Positions 28,701 through 39,800 of a DNA stretch of 64,000 nucleotides are shown in pieces (the stretch's first letter is position 1; every line of letters begins with the position of its first letter). Source of the DNA: Asterochloris sp. CNOR1 (lineage: Eukaryota > Chlorophyta > Trebouxiophyceae > Trebouxiales > Trebouxiaceae); assembly GCA_963969365.1 (NCBI GenBank), contig OZ017747.1:1860001-1924000 (forward strand). Reading direction: 5' to 3'. Below the pieces are notes generated by a model that ran no database searches, was not told the origin of the DNA, and saw only the letters and a list, made by a program, of their open reading frames with translations. A program made the position numbers and the translations under genes.

Positions 28701-30554
28701 ATGCAGCAGGCTGGGCCGCCAGGGGCCGGCACATGGGATGCAGCAGGCTGGGCCGCCAGGGGCCGGCACATGGGATGCAGCAGGCTGGGCCGCCAGGGGC
28801 CAGCCTGTGTGCTGGTGCTAATTTTGGGTTGCACTGCAAGGCCAGCCAGGTGCTCGCGTAGCAGGTGAACGTCTCCTTGTGGCCACCACTACAGGGAACA
28901 TCGTCTCTGCATCCTCGTGGTTCCTGTGTGCTGCACAAGCAGGCATGCCTGGTACTGAAGTGGCCGGTGCAGCAGGTCCACTTGCAAATGAGCATGGGGA
29001 CAGCCTGAGCACCCGCATGATGTACCCAGCTGAGCCTGCGCCGGCTTGCTTGCTTCCCCAGCTACTGGCCATGATGAGCAGCTGACTCAGGCCAAGTGAG
29101 CTGGTGCCAGTGGTGTGTCTGCCTTGCAGTGCTGTCCAATGCTCCCCTGCTCCATCCTACCTCCTGCAGCAGCTGTTTGTGCGTCCGGCAGCTCCCAAAC
29201 CAGAGTCCGCCTGCGAGCCATGCTGCACCACTTCTTGGAAGCCAGCTCCGAAAGTGTAGGCTGTCCAATGTCTGCTTGACCCTTAAGTCTACTGAAGCAG
29301 CTACACTTCTGCCCTGCAGCCGCCCAAGTTCGAGTTCTATGACCCCCAGACGCCCATCTACACCTCCCCCCGCTTCCTGCCCCCTGCCAAGATCGTGCAC
29401 TCCAAAATCGCAGATGCCATCGTCAGCCACGGCGCATTCCTGGAGGAGTGCACCGTGGAGAATGCCATTGTAGGCCTGCGCTCACGCATCGGCAAGAACG
29501 CCGTCATCCGGGTGAGCTGACTTGGCACTCTGCATGCACCTCAGACCTGTGAGGTACCGGGCAGGGGCCTGGCTGCATCAGCAGTGTCTGACAAAGACTG
29601 CCTCAGGAGGCAGCAGTCTTTTGAGAGGTCTGCACCATTCGGGTGAGCTGCTCTGGGGCTGTGCATCCTGGATGCACACCTGACAGATGCTGGGTAGGGG
29701 GATGGGTGCATCATCTGGTTTGGACATGGCTGCCTCCAGGTTGGGGATGGCTGCATCAGCAGCGTCTGGTCGAGGCTGCCTCAGGAGGCAGGAAGTTGCC
29801 ATAGAGGTCAAAATCAGAACAGCAAATGTAGGGTGGCAACCCTGCCCGAGGGAGCCCAGCCTGCATGTAGTGAAGGCAATAACCCCTGCAAGACAGCTCG
29901 AGTTGTCTGTTGTCGTCTCGCTCCAGGCTCTTGCTGCTGGCATTGCCTTGAAAACGCTGGCTTGTGTGCACCTTTCTGTCTCCCAATGCTCCCTTAGCAG
30001 CTGCCAAGTTTGGGGAACTGTTGAGACTGTAGGGCTGCAGGCAGGCAAGCTGCACCAGCAGAAGAACCTCTGCTCAAGCGCCACTGCTCCAACACCTGCC
30101 TGTCTGAAGCAGGCCACTGTGTGATATAGGGTGCTGACTCCTATCAGTCTGCGGAGCTGCAGCAGGAGCATAGACATTGTTTGCTTGCCACCAGCTCCTG
30201 CCTGCTTTAGGCAAGAAACCACGAAGGATGGAGCATCCCGCCGCACGTTCAAGCTGTGCACTGATGATGAGCTTGGGTTTGCAGGACGCGATGGTGATGG
30301 GCGCTGACTACTATGAGTCCGAGGAGCTGCGGCAGGAGCTCTTCTCCCAGAACCATGTGCCCATAGGCATCGGCGATGGCAGCACCATCAGCAACACCAT
30401 CGTTGACAAGAATGCCAGGATTGGCAAGCACTGCGTCATCGTGAACAAGGATGGCATTGAGGAGTCCAACAGGGAGAATGACGGCTTCTACATTCGCAGT
30501 GGCATTGTCACTGTCCTGCGTAATGCTGAGATCAAGGATGGCACCACGCTCTGA
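25706..30554 (+). CDS. AGPL: ADP-glucose pyrophosphorylase, large-subunit type
   Basis: Makes ADP-glucose from glucose 1-phosphate and ATP, the committed step of plastid starch synthesis, as a heterotetramer with small subunits. Ten exons: 25706-25851, 25953-26047, 26165-26345, 26525-26616, 26832-26943, 27420-27558, 28001-28064, 28399-28643, 29320-29511 and 30285-30554; 511 aa. Residues 1 to about 75 are Ser/Ala/Arg-rich with few acids and fit a chloroplast transit peptide. The catalytic part opens [57 protein letters not shown] and DIGTIKSFF follow. The left-handed beta-helix end has [13 protein letters not shown] and FYIRSGI, with terminus DGTTL. FYIRSGI and the late residues resemble large (regulatory) rather than small subunits. 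Introns 7, 8 and 9 carry decayed copies of neighbouring exon sequence or a tandem repeat, listed separately. Confidence 0.96.
28284..28310 (+). repeat. Intronic copy of AGPase exon 8 start
   Basis: Twenty-seven bases, including the acceptor CAG and the first coding bases, match 28396-28422 with one mismatch. The true exon 8 starts at 28399. The copy sits 112 bases upstream and leads into sequence that does not stay AGPase-like, so it is read as a decoy acceptor. Confidence 0.85.
28693..28803. repeat. 37-bp tandem repeat, about 3 copies
   Basis: Three nearly identical head-to-tail units of 37 bases lie in AGPase intron 8, immediately downstream of exon 8. Each unit contains GGGATGCAGCAGG and GGGCCGCCAGGGGCC. 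The unit is not a multiple of three and there is no sign of coding. Confidence 0.9.
30129..30170 (+). repeat. Intronic decayed copy of AGPase exon 10 interior
   Basis: About 41 bases resemble 30299-30339 in exon 10 (the [13 protein letters not shown] segment), with roughly six mismatches. No matching acceptor or frame continues from it. Confidence 0.75.
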
Positions 30555-30787
30555 GCCTGTTGGCTCCAGGTCAATCCGCTGTCTGCTGAGTCACAGCATG
30601 GCCGGCTCATCTCCCAGCTGAAACAGGCTGTTTGACTTGCCCCTCAAATCAAAAACATAACATCCCATGTCATCACAACTGAATCCCCGAGCGAACTCAA
30701 CATTGTCTGTCTGGCCTTCATGACATAAGAAGACATGTGTCTTGCTGAAGCAATTCAACGGACTGAGGGGCTGCCCTGCCCTCCTGC

Positions 30788-31246
30788 TCAGCCTTTGTCC
30801 ATCTCAGCTGGCGTCTTGGTTCTCAGGGCCAGGGCGTGCAATCCGCCATCAAGCTCCTCGCCTAATAGGCTGTACACCAACTTGTGTCTTTGTACCAGAG
30901 GCTTGCCTGCAAATGCCTCAGAGATAATCTCCACACTGCATGGGCACATCAGAGCTCCAATAGGCTAGTGATCTTGGTAAGCAGTAAATCGCCATTGGCC
31001 TGCCTGAAGTGAGTTTCTGCATCTGGATTGCCACTGGGATTGCCACTGTGCCCAGCATGTTTGGAACTGTCATCCCTCACTGTAAGTTTAGCCGGCTTCA
31101 GAGACTCTGTGAGTTTCCTGCAGTCACAGGATGATTGCACGTGATATAGCGCATGTTTGAATGCGACAGGCACTGAGACAAACTGACCGTGTGATGACAG
31201 CTGCCCTGGGCCTGCTGGAGTTGGCTGCCATGGCAAGCATCGACAT
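30788..31246 (-). CDS. BolA-like protein
   Basis: BolA proteins pair with monothiol glutaredoxins and help insert or traffic Fe-S clusters. Three exons, 31188-31246 (ATG), 31004-31117 and 30788-30935 (TGA), give 106 aa. The fold is clear: KLTESLKPAKLTVRDDSSKH, then AETHFSVEIISEAFAGKPLV, then the signature QRHKLVYSLLGEEL and GGLHALALRTKTP. The RH before the last helix and the conserved ETHF are present. The loop after SSKHAG (SGNPSGNPD) is of the longer BolA1-like type. The 19 residues before the domain (MSMLAMAANSSRPRAAVI) could be a short organelle presequence, but this is not certain. The intron after 31004 uses a GC donor (AG|GCAGGC); without it ETHF does not join SVEII. The gene starts 35 bases from INDH on the other strand. 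Confidence 0.93.
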
Positions 31247-31281
31247 GAGGCCTTGTGCTTTGACCAATTAAGTATCTGGCC
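31247..31281. promoter_or_regulatory. 35-bp spacer between divergent BolA and INDH starts
   Basis: Only 35 bases lie between the two ATG codons. The spacer is AT-rich (TGACCAATTAAGTATCTGG) and contains CCAAT on the plus strand at about 31264-31268. Each promoter must overlap the other gene's 5' UTR or first exon. Confidence 0.7.
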
Positions 31282-32690
31282 ATGTGTCCTGCTCTGACAG
31301 CCCAAAAGTGGTGCAGAAGTCTGGCAGCAGCCCTTCTGCAGCATCAGCATGGATTTGCCACCTCTTTGGGACCTCCCAAGCCAGGCCCAAAGCTGGCACT
31401 CCCAGGTGTCAAGAACATCATTGCAGTGGCATCAGGGAAGGGTGGTGTGGGCAAGTCCACCACTGCAGGTGGTCTACTGTGCTTCCCAAAGTCTGTCCTT
31501 GTTGTGCGTGGCCCAACCTGCTCACCCTGGCTCCACCTCTGCGCAGTCAACATTGCTGTGGCCTTAGCCCAACACAATAGGCAGAGTGTTGGCCTGATGG
31601 ATGCTGACGTCTATGGCCCCTCAATACCTCGCATGATGCATCTCAGCGGCAAACCTGTCAGCGGCCCAGGTGGGGCTTCATCTTAGGCTCATGCCCAGAG
31701 CGGTAGCAACCTAGCCCTCAGACATGCAATGTGCTCTGCAGAAGGCAAGATGGTGCCGCCTGAGAGCCACGGAGTGCGCTGCATGTCTATGGGCCTCCTG
31801 ATGCAGGTCAGCTTGCACGTGAGCTCTGTGATGAGTGCATGCCCACCAGCTTGCTGCCTGGGACCTGCTGCAGATGTTCAAGCTGGGTGCTGATGGCGTC
31901 CACAGGAGGATGCACCTGCAGTGTGGCGCGGTCCCATGGTGATGAGTGCACTTGAGAGCTTCATGACAAAAGTGGCGTGGGCTCCGCTTGATGTGCTGGT
32001 CATTGACATGCCCCCCGGGACAGGTGAGGTGCGCCTCACTCGTGCTGCTGACTGTTGCACGTGCGCTTCTCCAGTGTCCACCAACTTGCTCATTGCTTGA
32101 CCTTGCCGTCGAAGGGGTGCAGGGGATGCACAGCTGAGCGTCAGCCAGAGGCTGCCCCTGTCTGGAGCAGTTATTGTCTCCACACCTCAGGTGACGTAGC
32201 TGTTGTGATGTCACGTTCTATCCCAGCTTGCATCAGGTGCCTGCAGCAGGTGACCTGACCTCCTCCATGCTCAGAGCTGCAGGATATTGCTCTGATTGAT
32301 GCCCGGCGAGGGGTCAACATGTTCCGCAAGGTAAATGTGCCCATCCTGGGCATTGTGGAGAACATGAGCTACTATCAGTGTCCCAGCTGCGGCCACCAGG
32401 ACCACATATTTGGTGAAGCTGGGGCCAAGCAGACAGCAGCGGAGATGGGCATCGAGCTGCTGGGCGAGGTGTGCAGCACATTGCTGCTGGCTGAACTTCT
32501 TGTAGGCAGTGCAACCAGTCGAAACAAGCTCGCCTGCCTGCAGGTGCCACTGCAGCAGAGAATCAGGGAGCAGGCAGATGCAGGCCTGCCAATAGTGGCC
32601 AAAGATCCAGGCTGCCCCAGCAGCCGAATCTATATCAGTATTGCAGACAGGATCCACCAGTTGCTCCGTGGTGCACCCCCAGCACGCTAA
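31282..32690 (+). CDS. INDH: Mitochondrial Fe-S assembly P-loop protein for complex I (INDH/NUBPL, Mrp family)
   Basis: In yeasts, plants and animals this protein delivers 4Fe-4S clusters to respiratory complex I. Seven exons, 31282-31468, 31547-31669, 31742-31806, 31906-32023, 32123-32190, 32283-32468 and 32544-32690, give 297 aa. The first about 35 residues ([18 protein letters not shown]) are Arg/Ala/Leu-rich without acids, as in a mitochondrial presequence. The deviant Walker A is [13 protein letters not shown], followed by [37 protein letters not shown] and [20 protein letters not shown]. The CPSC pair (CxxC) is the cluster-binding motif of the family. Against HCF101 it lacks the extra N-terminal domain, and against cytosolic NBP35 it lacks the N-terminal four-cysteine motif; the closest match is NUBPL. 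It shares a 35-bp promoter gap with BolA. Confidence 0.95.
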
Positions 32691-33149
32691 GCACACAACT
32701 CATCAGGAAGATTGGGATGAGCTTAAAGTGCCTCAATGGAAGAACTCTGATGCGCAGAGTTATGCGGTGCCAGCTGGGCATGCCAGCCTGCCATAGGGCG
32801 CTGAAAGAACCAAGATGCTGGCTCCTTAAACTGCTGGCCTTGCGTATTTACATGGCACAGCTGAGACATGGGTTTCAGCCCCGATGCACTCAGAATGCAG
32901 TGCCATCCTGGCTAGTTGCCCACAGTCGCTTGCTGCCAAACACTGCCAGCCAATTTCCTGCCACATTGTCATGCATAACCTACTTACATGTGCAGCTGCT
33001 GGCAAGCAAGCTGCTTTGCTGCCACGCCAAGGTTTGAAGTGAAGGTTGCTTCATGACCTTTGTGGAGGGACCCCGGCCCCTTCAACCTCAATGTGGTGAG
33101 CAACATCCACACCACAGCTGCTCACCCTGCTGTGCTGTAAGGAAACCCT
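32691..33149. other. Non-coding stretch downstream of INDH
   Basis: About 460 bases with only short open frames on both strands and no segment that resembles a protein family. It probably holds the INDH 3' UTR. Confidence 0.5.
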
Positions 33150-33637
33150 GCCGATCAGACCTGGCCCTGCCAATGATCCTGCGGGGCGACGTCGCCAATC
33201 CGCAAACCTCTCTATGTCAGGCACCTGCAGAGCTGCTGACCCAGAGGTGCTTGGTGGTGGCTCATCTGCACATCTGATGCCCACCTGCACCAACTTTAGC
33301 CCGCTAAAGCTGACCATGCACACCCTCTGCCGGCAGTGCCATGGTATGGCTGTGTGGGTCAGCTGTCCCATACACTGCCAGGGCAATGCCTTCTGGCGCT
33401 GCTGTGCGCTTGACTGTTGGCTGGCTGTATCAGCCATGAGCATGAGTTGCTGATGGGGCTGGCTCTGCCTACCACGACTATTAGGGCACAGGCTACAAGG
33501 GATACCTCATTGAGAATGTGCACAGCAAGCCATGGCACATCAGGCGCACTTAGTGAGCCACAGACGTCCTCCAGGCTCAAATGAGGAACCACAGTGCAGA
33601 TGTCACTGGGGTGCCACGCCCAGAAACTAGGCGCCAT
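33150..33637 (-). CDS. Doubtful unrecognised minus-strand gene
   Basis: A possible first exon at 33506-33637 starts MAPSFWAWHPSDICTVVPHL, stays protein-like for 44 codons (LSLEDVCGSLSAPDVPWLAV) and meets a GT. Further left, another segment (about 33150-33226, VPDIERFADWRRRPAG) has a TGCAG acceptor and a GTTTCC donor. The middle could not be joined in phase: three frames each look partly coding. No family was recognised. The first exon would start 186 bases from DEG7 on the other strand, which fits the head-to-head habit of this window. Confidence 0.25.
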
Positions 33638-33822
33638 ACATCACACTGTTGCCCGCAGTTTTGGGGTCAGGCGCTGACGCCAAATCTAGATTGGGAAGAC
33701 GCCTTCTATTGGCCTCCTAAACCCAGAGATATCGCTGCCTTTTGTTCTAGTGCCGTGCTAGCTAGGGTTTTAGTTTCCAGCACAGGGTCAACGATCAGAA
33801 GAACAGGCCCAACTGATCAAGC

Positions 33823-36800
33823 ATGGAAGCAGGAGCGGCAGTCCGTCTACCCAGCGGCGATGTGGGGTGGGACACAACTTTCAGCCGTGCAGACAGCTAT
33901 GGCATGGCCTGTTGGAAGTCTGCCCTGGAGCGAGTGGTGCCCTCCGTGGTGGTGCTGAAGTGAGTGGCTTTACTTCTGAGTGAGCCTTGGCATGGTGGCC
34001 CAGGCAAAGTGCTGTCTCCAGCGCAGGCTTAAGGTTGTAGCATGTATCAGAGTAGCAGGCTGGTGTGCTTCATGCCCCATGTACCAGGGCGGCCAACAAG
34101 TGTGCTCCACGCTGCAGGGTGACGCAAGCGCGTTCAGTGGACACAGAGGTCTCAGGTTCCTCTTATGCTACCGGCTTCATTGTGGATGCAGAGAGGGGCC
34201 TGATCCTTACAAACCGACATGTGGTGACTCCAGGTGCGCAGGCTTGTTCGATGATGGGTGCCTGTCATGCTTTCTGTGCTTCTTGCTGCCCCTAGGCCGC
34301 CCAGCCTTCTCATCCCCCGCAGGGCCCGTCACTGCTGAGGCAATCTTTCACAACAGGGAGGAAGTGGCTGTAAAGGTGAGCAGCAGCAGTGATGTCAAGC
34401 TGCGTTAATTTGCGTGAGGCCCCACAGTGAACTCATCGCTGCGCAGGCACTATGGCTGGATCCAGTCCACGACTTTGGCTTTTTCAGGTTTGGCAGCCAA
34501 GGCACACTGCACCGTGTGGCGCTGCAACTTCTCTGCCAAGCTGCTTGGCCAAGCCATCTTTGCCCCCCTGCAGGTTCGATCCTGCAGAAATCAAGTTCCA
34601 GAAGCTGGCCTCGGTCCCTCTGTACCCAGAGGGGGCTCAAGTCGGCTTGGAAGTCAGAGTGGTGGTGAGCAGTGACGCCATTGCAAGCTTGGCTCCATCC
34701 CTGCACCTCACGAGAACATCGGCCCTGCCTGCTGTAGGGAAATGATTCTGGGGAGAAGATCTCCATACTGGCAGGCACTTTGGCCCGGCTGGACAGGTCG
34801 GTCAAGCCCGGGTCTGGTCAAGCCTGAGTCTTTGTTGCTCCTTTGATGCAATAAAGCTACATCTGGCCCTCGTTGCAAGCGTCATTCTCACAGCAGTCAT
34901 CTGTGCTGCCAGGGATGCACCCAACTATGGCCGCGGCAAATACAACGATCACAATATTTGTGCGTAACCTTGAGTTTCTGGCTTGTGGCACACCTGTATT
35001 ACATCTCCCTGTCTGCTCAAATATGAGCCCCTCTGCATCGACATTTTGACACCAGGCAATGCTGCTGTGCTGCAGTCTACATCCAGGCAGCCTCTGGTAC
35101 AAAGGGAGGCTCCAGCGGATCTCCAGTGATTGACTGCCAGGGGCGGGCAGTGGCGCTGAATGCGGGCGGCCGTGACAAGGCTGCCTCAGCCTATTACCTG
35201 CCCCTGGACCGCGTTCTGAGGGCACTGAGTATGCTCCAGGTCAGCCCGGCTTTGAAGAGCAGGCAGCACACACCCCAGACCTGTCAAGCACTCCAGCATG
35301 GACGTCTGCAGCCTGCGCTGCCAGGCTGCCCTTAGAAGGCAGCTCCTGTCACTGAATGTGCAGGGCTGCAAGCTGCCAGGAGGGCCAGATGCGTGGCAGG
35401 CGCCCTGCATTCCACGCGGCGACCTGCAGGCCACCTTTGTCTTCAGAGGCTTTGATGAAGCTAGGCGCCTGGGGTTGAGGGAGAGTACTGAGGCTGCTGT
35501 ACGTGCAGCACAGGCTGACCTGGGCACAGGTAGGCCCTAGGTGAAGACCTGAGGGTTTCCCTGAGGGGCTGTGGCATGCATGCAGAGCTGCCTCTGAGGA
35601 GCACCTGGCAGTGACCCATGATGGCCTGATGCTCTGCAGGGCTCACTGGCGCCACTACTGGCATGCTGGTGGTTGAGAGTGTGGTACCTCAGGGCCCTGC
35701 AGACCAGAAGATGGAGCCAGGAGATGTTCTGGTGTCAGTGGCTGGCAAGTTTGTGACCCACTTCTTGCTGCTGGAGACACTGATGGACGAGGCGGTGGGG
35801 AATTTGACTGAGATTGATGTCGAGCGCGGAGGCATGCCACTCAAACTTGATGTCCAGGTGAGATGCCATGGATTTGGATGCCCAAAGCATGGTAAGACGT
35901 GCAGGTGGATCCACAGCAGGCCTCAGCTTGATCTCCCAGCACGTCCAACAGCCTCACAGCGCCAAGGCCGACCATGAACTCTATGGCCCTGATGCTGGGC
36001 TCCACATTCACAGTCAGCGGCCACCTGGCATCTGCTACCGGTCTGCAGGTGCAGGACCTGCATGCTGTCACGCCCGCCTGCTTCCTGGAAGTGGGTGGTG
36101 CAACGCTGCATGCACTCAGCTATCAGCAGGCTCGCAGTCAGAAGGCGCCCACTGGCTCTGTGTACGTCGCGGATGCTGGGTACGTCCTCAGCCGAGCTGG
36201 TAAGAAGGGAGCGCTCTCATCACATCTGCCTGCTAGCTCAGCTTTCAGCTCAGCATAAGGTCGCTCTTAGCTTAACACAGTGTGCCTTGCAGCTGCATCA
36301 GAGCTGTGTGAGGTCTCATGCAAGATGATGAGTGCCTGGCTTGACTGACAACCTTCCCGCTGCTCCTGTACTGCACTTATGGCAAGGTTTCAGGGTCCTG
36401 CAGCCATACTGAGTCCCACCTCCACAGACTGTCTGCTCACAGGTGTCCCAAAACATGCCATCATAAAAACCCTGGCTGGGGTCCCAACTCCCACCCTGAA
36501 GGACTTTGGCTGCGTGCTCAGGAAGCAGCCCAGCGGCAGCAAGGTGCCCCTGCAATTCGTGGTGTTTGCGGAGCGCAACCTGCGCAAGAACGCCATCCTG
36601 CACGTGGACCGCCTGTGGTGAGGGGTGCTGGCCCTGACTTGCTGCAGTGTCACCCAGGTGGTGAACAGCTGTGGCTGTGCAGCTGCGTGCACCATAGCAG
36701 CTGAGCCTTGAGGGCTGCATGTTCTCCAGCAGCATATTTTGCCAGGTGCCCACCGACATGGGCAGCAGATAGCCTGCACATCACCACGCACAGCAACTCA

Positions 36801-39800
36801 TCATTGTTAGGCTTCAATACAGCTCCTGGGCAGATCTGAGGCTCAGACAGGCTGCAACAAAGCAGCTTTGCACACGACATGCAGGTACGGGCAGCCCAAG
36901 TTCTGGCAGCGGGACAGTGCAGCTGGCACCTGGAGTTGCACCGAGGACTGGCCACCAGGGTCAGCTATAGCTCCTGCAGCCCAGGCAGGCCACCTTCAGC
37001 AGCAGCCCAAACTGCCAGACAGTAAGGAGCAGGGCGCGGCTCTGTTGAACACTGATGATGAGTTGGGGCACCAGCTGCGCGCCAGCCTGGTGATTGTGGA
37101 CGTCGCCATTCCGCTGATAGGGCTCATTGATGGAGTTCACTCGCGCAGCTTTGCAGGTGAGTCGTTGCATCTTGCTGGCAAACTGACGCTGCAGGCTCAG
37201 GGCTCTGGGACTCAACTTTTAGACAGCTGCCCTGCTGCTGCGCTGTCCTTGGCTGCTGCTGTGAGCTGGCTGCTCCCCTATTGGGCCCTTTCCAGCCCTT
37301 GACACTGGAGTGGATGCTGTGCTCTATATTCCCTGTGCTGCAGGCAACGGCGTGATTGCATGATACCCAAAAGACACTTTGAAGCTGCACACTCATGTTC
37401 TGCAATGCAGCTGCCGGCAACAATGTGGCTTCATCACCACCACCTAGATGTACTGGTCTGTGACAGCTTTGCAGCTGCGCTTGTAGTGTTTTAAAACAGT
37501 TGCTGCAGGCAATGGCAATGCCGTGCACCCTCCGCATAGATGACTGTTTGCAGATTTTGCAAAACTGCTCGACCAGTGTTGTGCAATGTGCTCTTGCAGG
37601 CAGTGGCGTGGTTGTGCATCACACAGAGACGGAAGGGCTGGTGCTGGTGGACCGCAACACTGTCGCCATCAGCCTGGGGGATGTGACCCTTTCCTTTGGA
37701 GCCTACCCAGCAGATACTGTTGCTCGCATAAGGTTCCTGCACCCCCTACACAACTTTGCCCTGCTGTCTTACAAGACGGCGGATCTGCCTCCAGAGGTGA
37801 GCTCGCCACAGCTGTGGCCTCAATAGGCCTGTCTCTACAATGGTGCTGCTGCAGGGCAGATTGTGCTTTGATAGTGCACAACAATATGTTGCGAATGCCA
37901 GCCTGACGCTCTGGCAGCCTGAGCAGACCAGGTTGGCGCCGGCACACAGCTGCACAGTGCCAGGATGCCTTTCTCTCCCGGGGACAAGACGCATGGCCTG
38001 TGCAGGCGCGGCGGCTGGTGCGGGCAGCGCCCCTGCTGGCAGAGCCCCGCCTGCGCCGTGGAGACGAAGTGCGCCTGCTAGGCCTCACCAAGGACCTGCG
38101 GGTGATGCAGCGCGCCAGCATCGTGACTACGGCCTGTTCGAGCCTGTCCATTGCCCCTGCGGACATCCCCCGTTTCCGGGCTGTGCACGAGGAGGTGTGC
38201 CACGCAGCAGCCGGCAGTGCAGCCATGCTGCAGCTGGTCATGTTGGCAGCCTGTTGAGTGCAGAGTGCCGCTTATCAACTGCAGTGCAGGACTGCTGGTG
38301 ATGATGACAGCACACCAAATGCAGCTGCAGTGCCTGCTGGCAGCCAGCAGGCTGACACGCCGCATGCAGCCAGGGTAGATCAGGCTGCTGCATGCCTGCA
38401 GGACCTCAGCTCTGTGGCCGCCTGAAACAGCATGCCCTCCACTCAGGAGGATGGATGTCTGCAGCAGGCATTCGACCAGGGCAGCTCCCGCGTTGCAGTG
38501 TCCACTGCTGCGCTGTTCATGCGCTGTGCAGGTGGTCAAGGTGGACCACGACTTTGGGACCACCTTCTCAGGCGTGCTGACTGACGGGTGTGGGCGCATT
38601 CGTGCCCTGTGGGGGAGCTATGCAGAGCAGCGTGGGGGCGACGAGGTGGAGTTCTGTGCAGGCATGCCCGCCGCGCTGTGGACTCCATGGCTCAACAAGA
38701 CCATCCAGGCAATGAATGCAGCGGCAGTGGGCACTGCTGCTGGGCAGCAGGAAGCAGGTGTGCAGTCAAGCTTGCTGCAAGGAATGCATGCTGCAAAGTC
38801 AATGTCAGCATGCAGTGCTGCCCGTGTCTGGTATTGGGACATGCTGCAGAGGCTGCAGTCAAGTCAGGCAAGCCCAACGACTTCATACAGTGGTTGTTGT
38901 CAGCAAGGTGCCGACTTGTCACTGCAGGCACCTACCAGCCCTCCGGGGACCTGCAGAGCAGGCTGGACGAGTTGACAGGCGCCCCTGTCGTGCGCGTGCT
39001 GAACGCGGAGCTGGAGCCGCTGATCCTGAGCAAGGCTGCCCAGTTTGGGCTGGCCCCTGCATGGGTGTCTCGGCTGGCCAAGGCAGACCCTGAGCGCCGG
39101 CAGGTGGGTGCTGTCTGCAGGCACAGGAGGGTCGCATCTCTTGGCGCCCAGCCAGGCCGTAACGTTTCGAGAGGGAATGTAGACCTGGGCTATGTGGCAG
39201 CACAGCACTTGATTGTGTTGGTCCCACATGCCGCAGCATCTGGCCATGCAGTAACTATTGGACTTGGCCCTGACTGTAAGCAAGGTCAAGGCAGGAGCCA
39301 TACCCTGAGAGCTGCTGTGGCGTCTACAGATCTGCCTGCCTATGCCTCAAGCAGCTTATGGTCTCACAGTCACAACAGGAAGTCCTGGGGGCTGCTGTGC
39401 CACTCGTGAGTACTGCGCGCATGGGGAGCTGCAGCCGCCCCTGCATCTGCATACCATCATGTGCCCAGTTGCAAGTGCAGTACTCAGCACACTGAGGACT
39501 GCTGTGGCGTCTGCAGGTGCTGCACATGCGGAGCTGCGTGGCCACTCCCAAAGCAGCACACATTGCAAGCACAGTCCCCGCCAGCTGCTGCCACAACAGG
39601 ACCTGAGGACTGCTGTGCCACCTGCAGGTGCTGCGCGTGCGGAGCTGCATGGCCGGCTCGCATGCTGCCCAGGTGCTGGAGGACGGTGATCTGCTGCTGG
39701 CTGTCGACGGACGCCCAGTCACCAACTTCCCTGATGTGGAGCAGTGCATTGCCAGCTATGAGGCGCCTGCTGTCCCCCAGGGCAGCCAGCCAAGCAAAGA

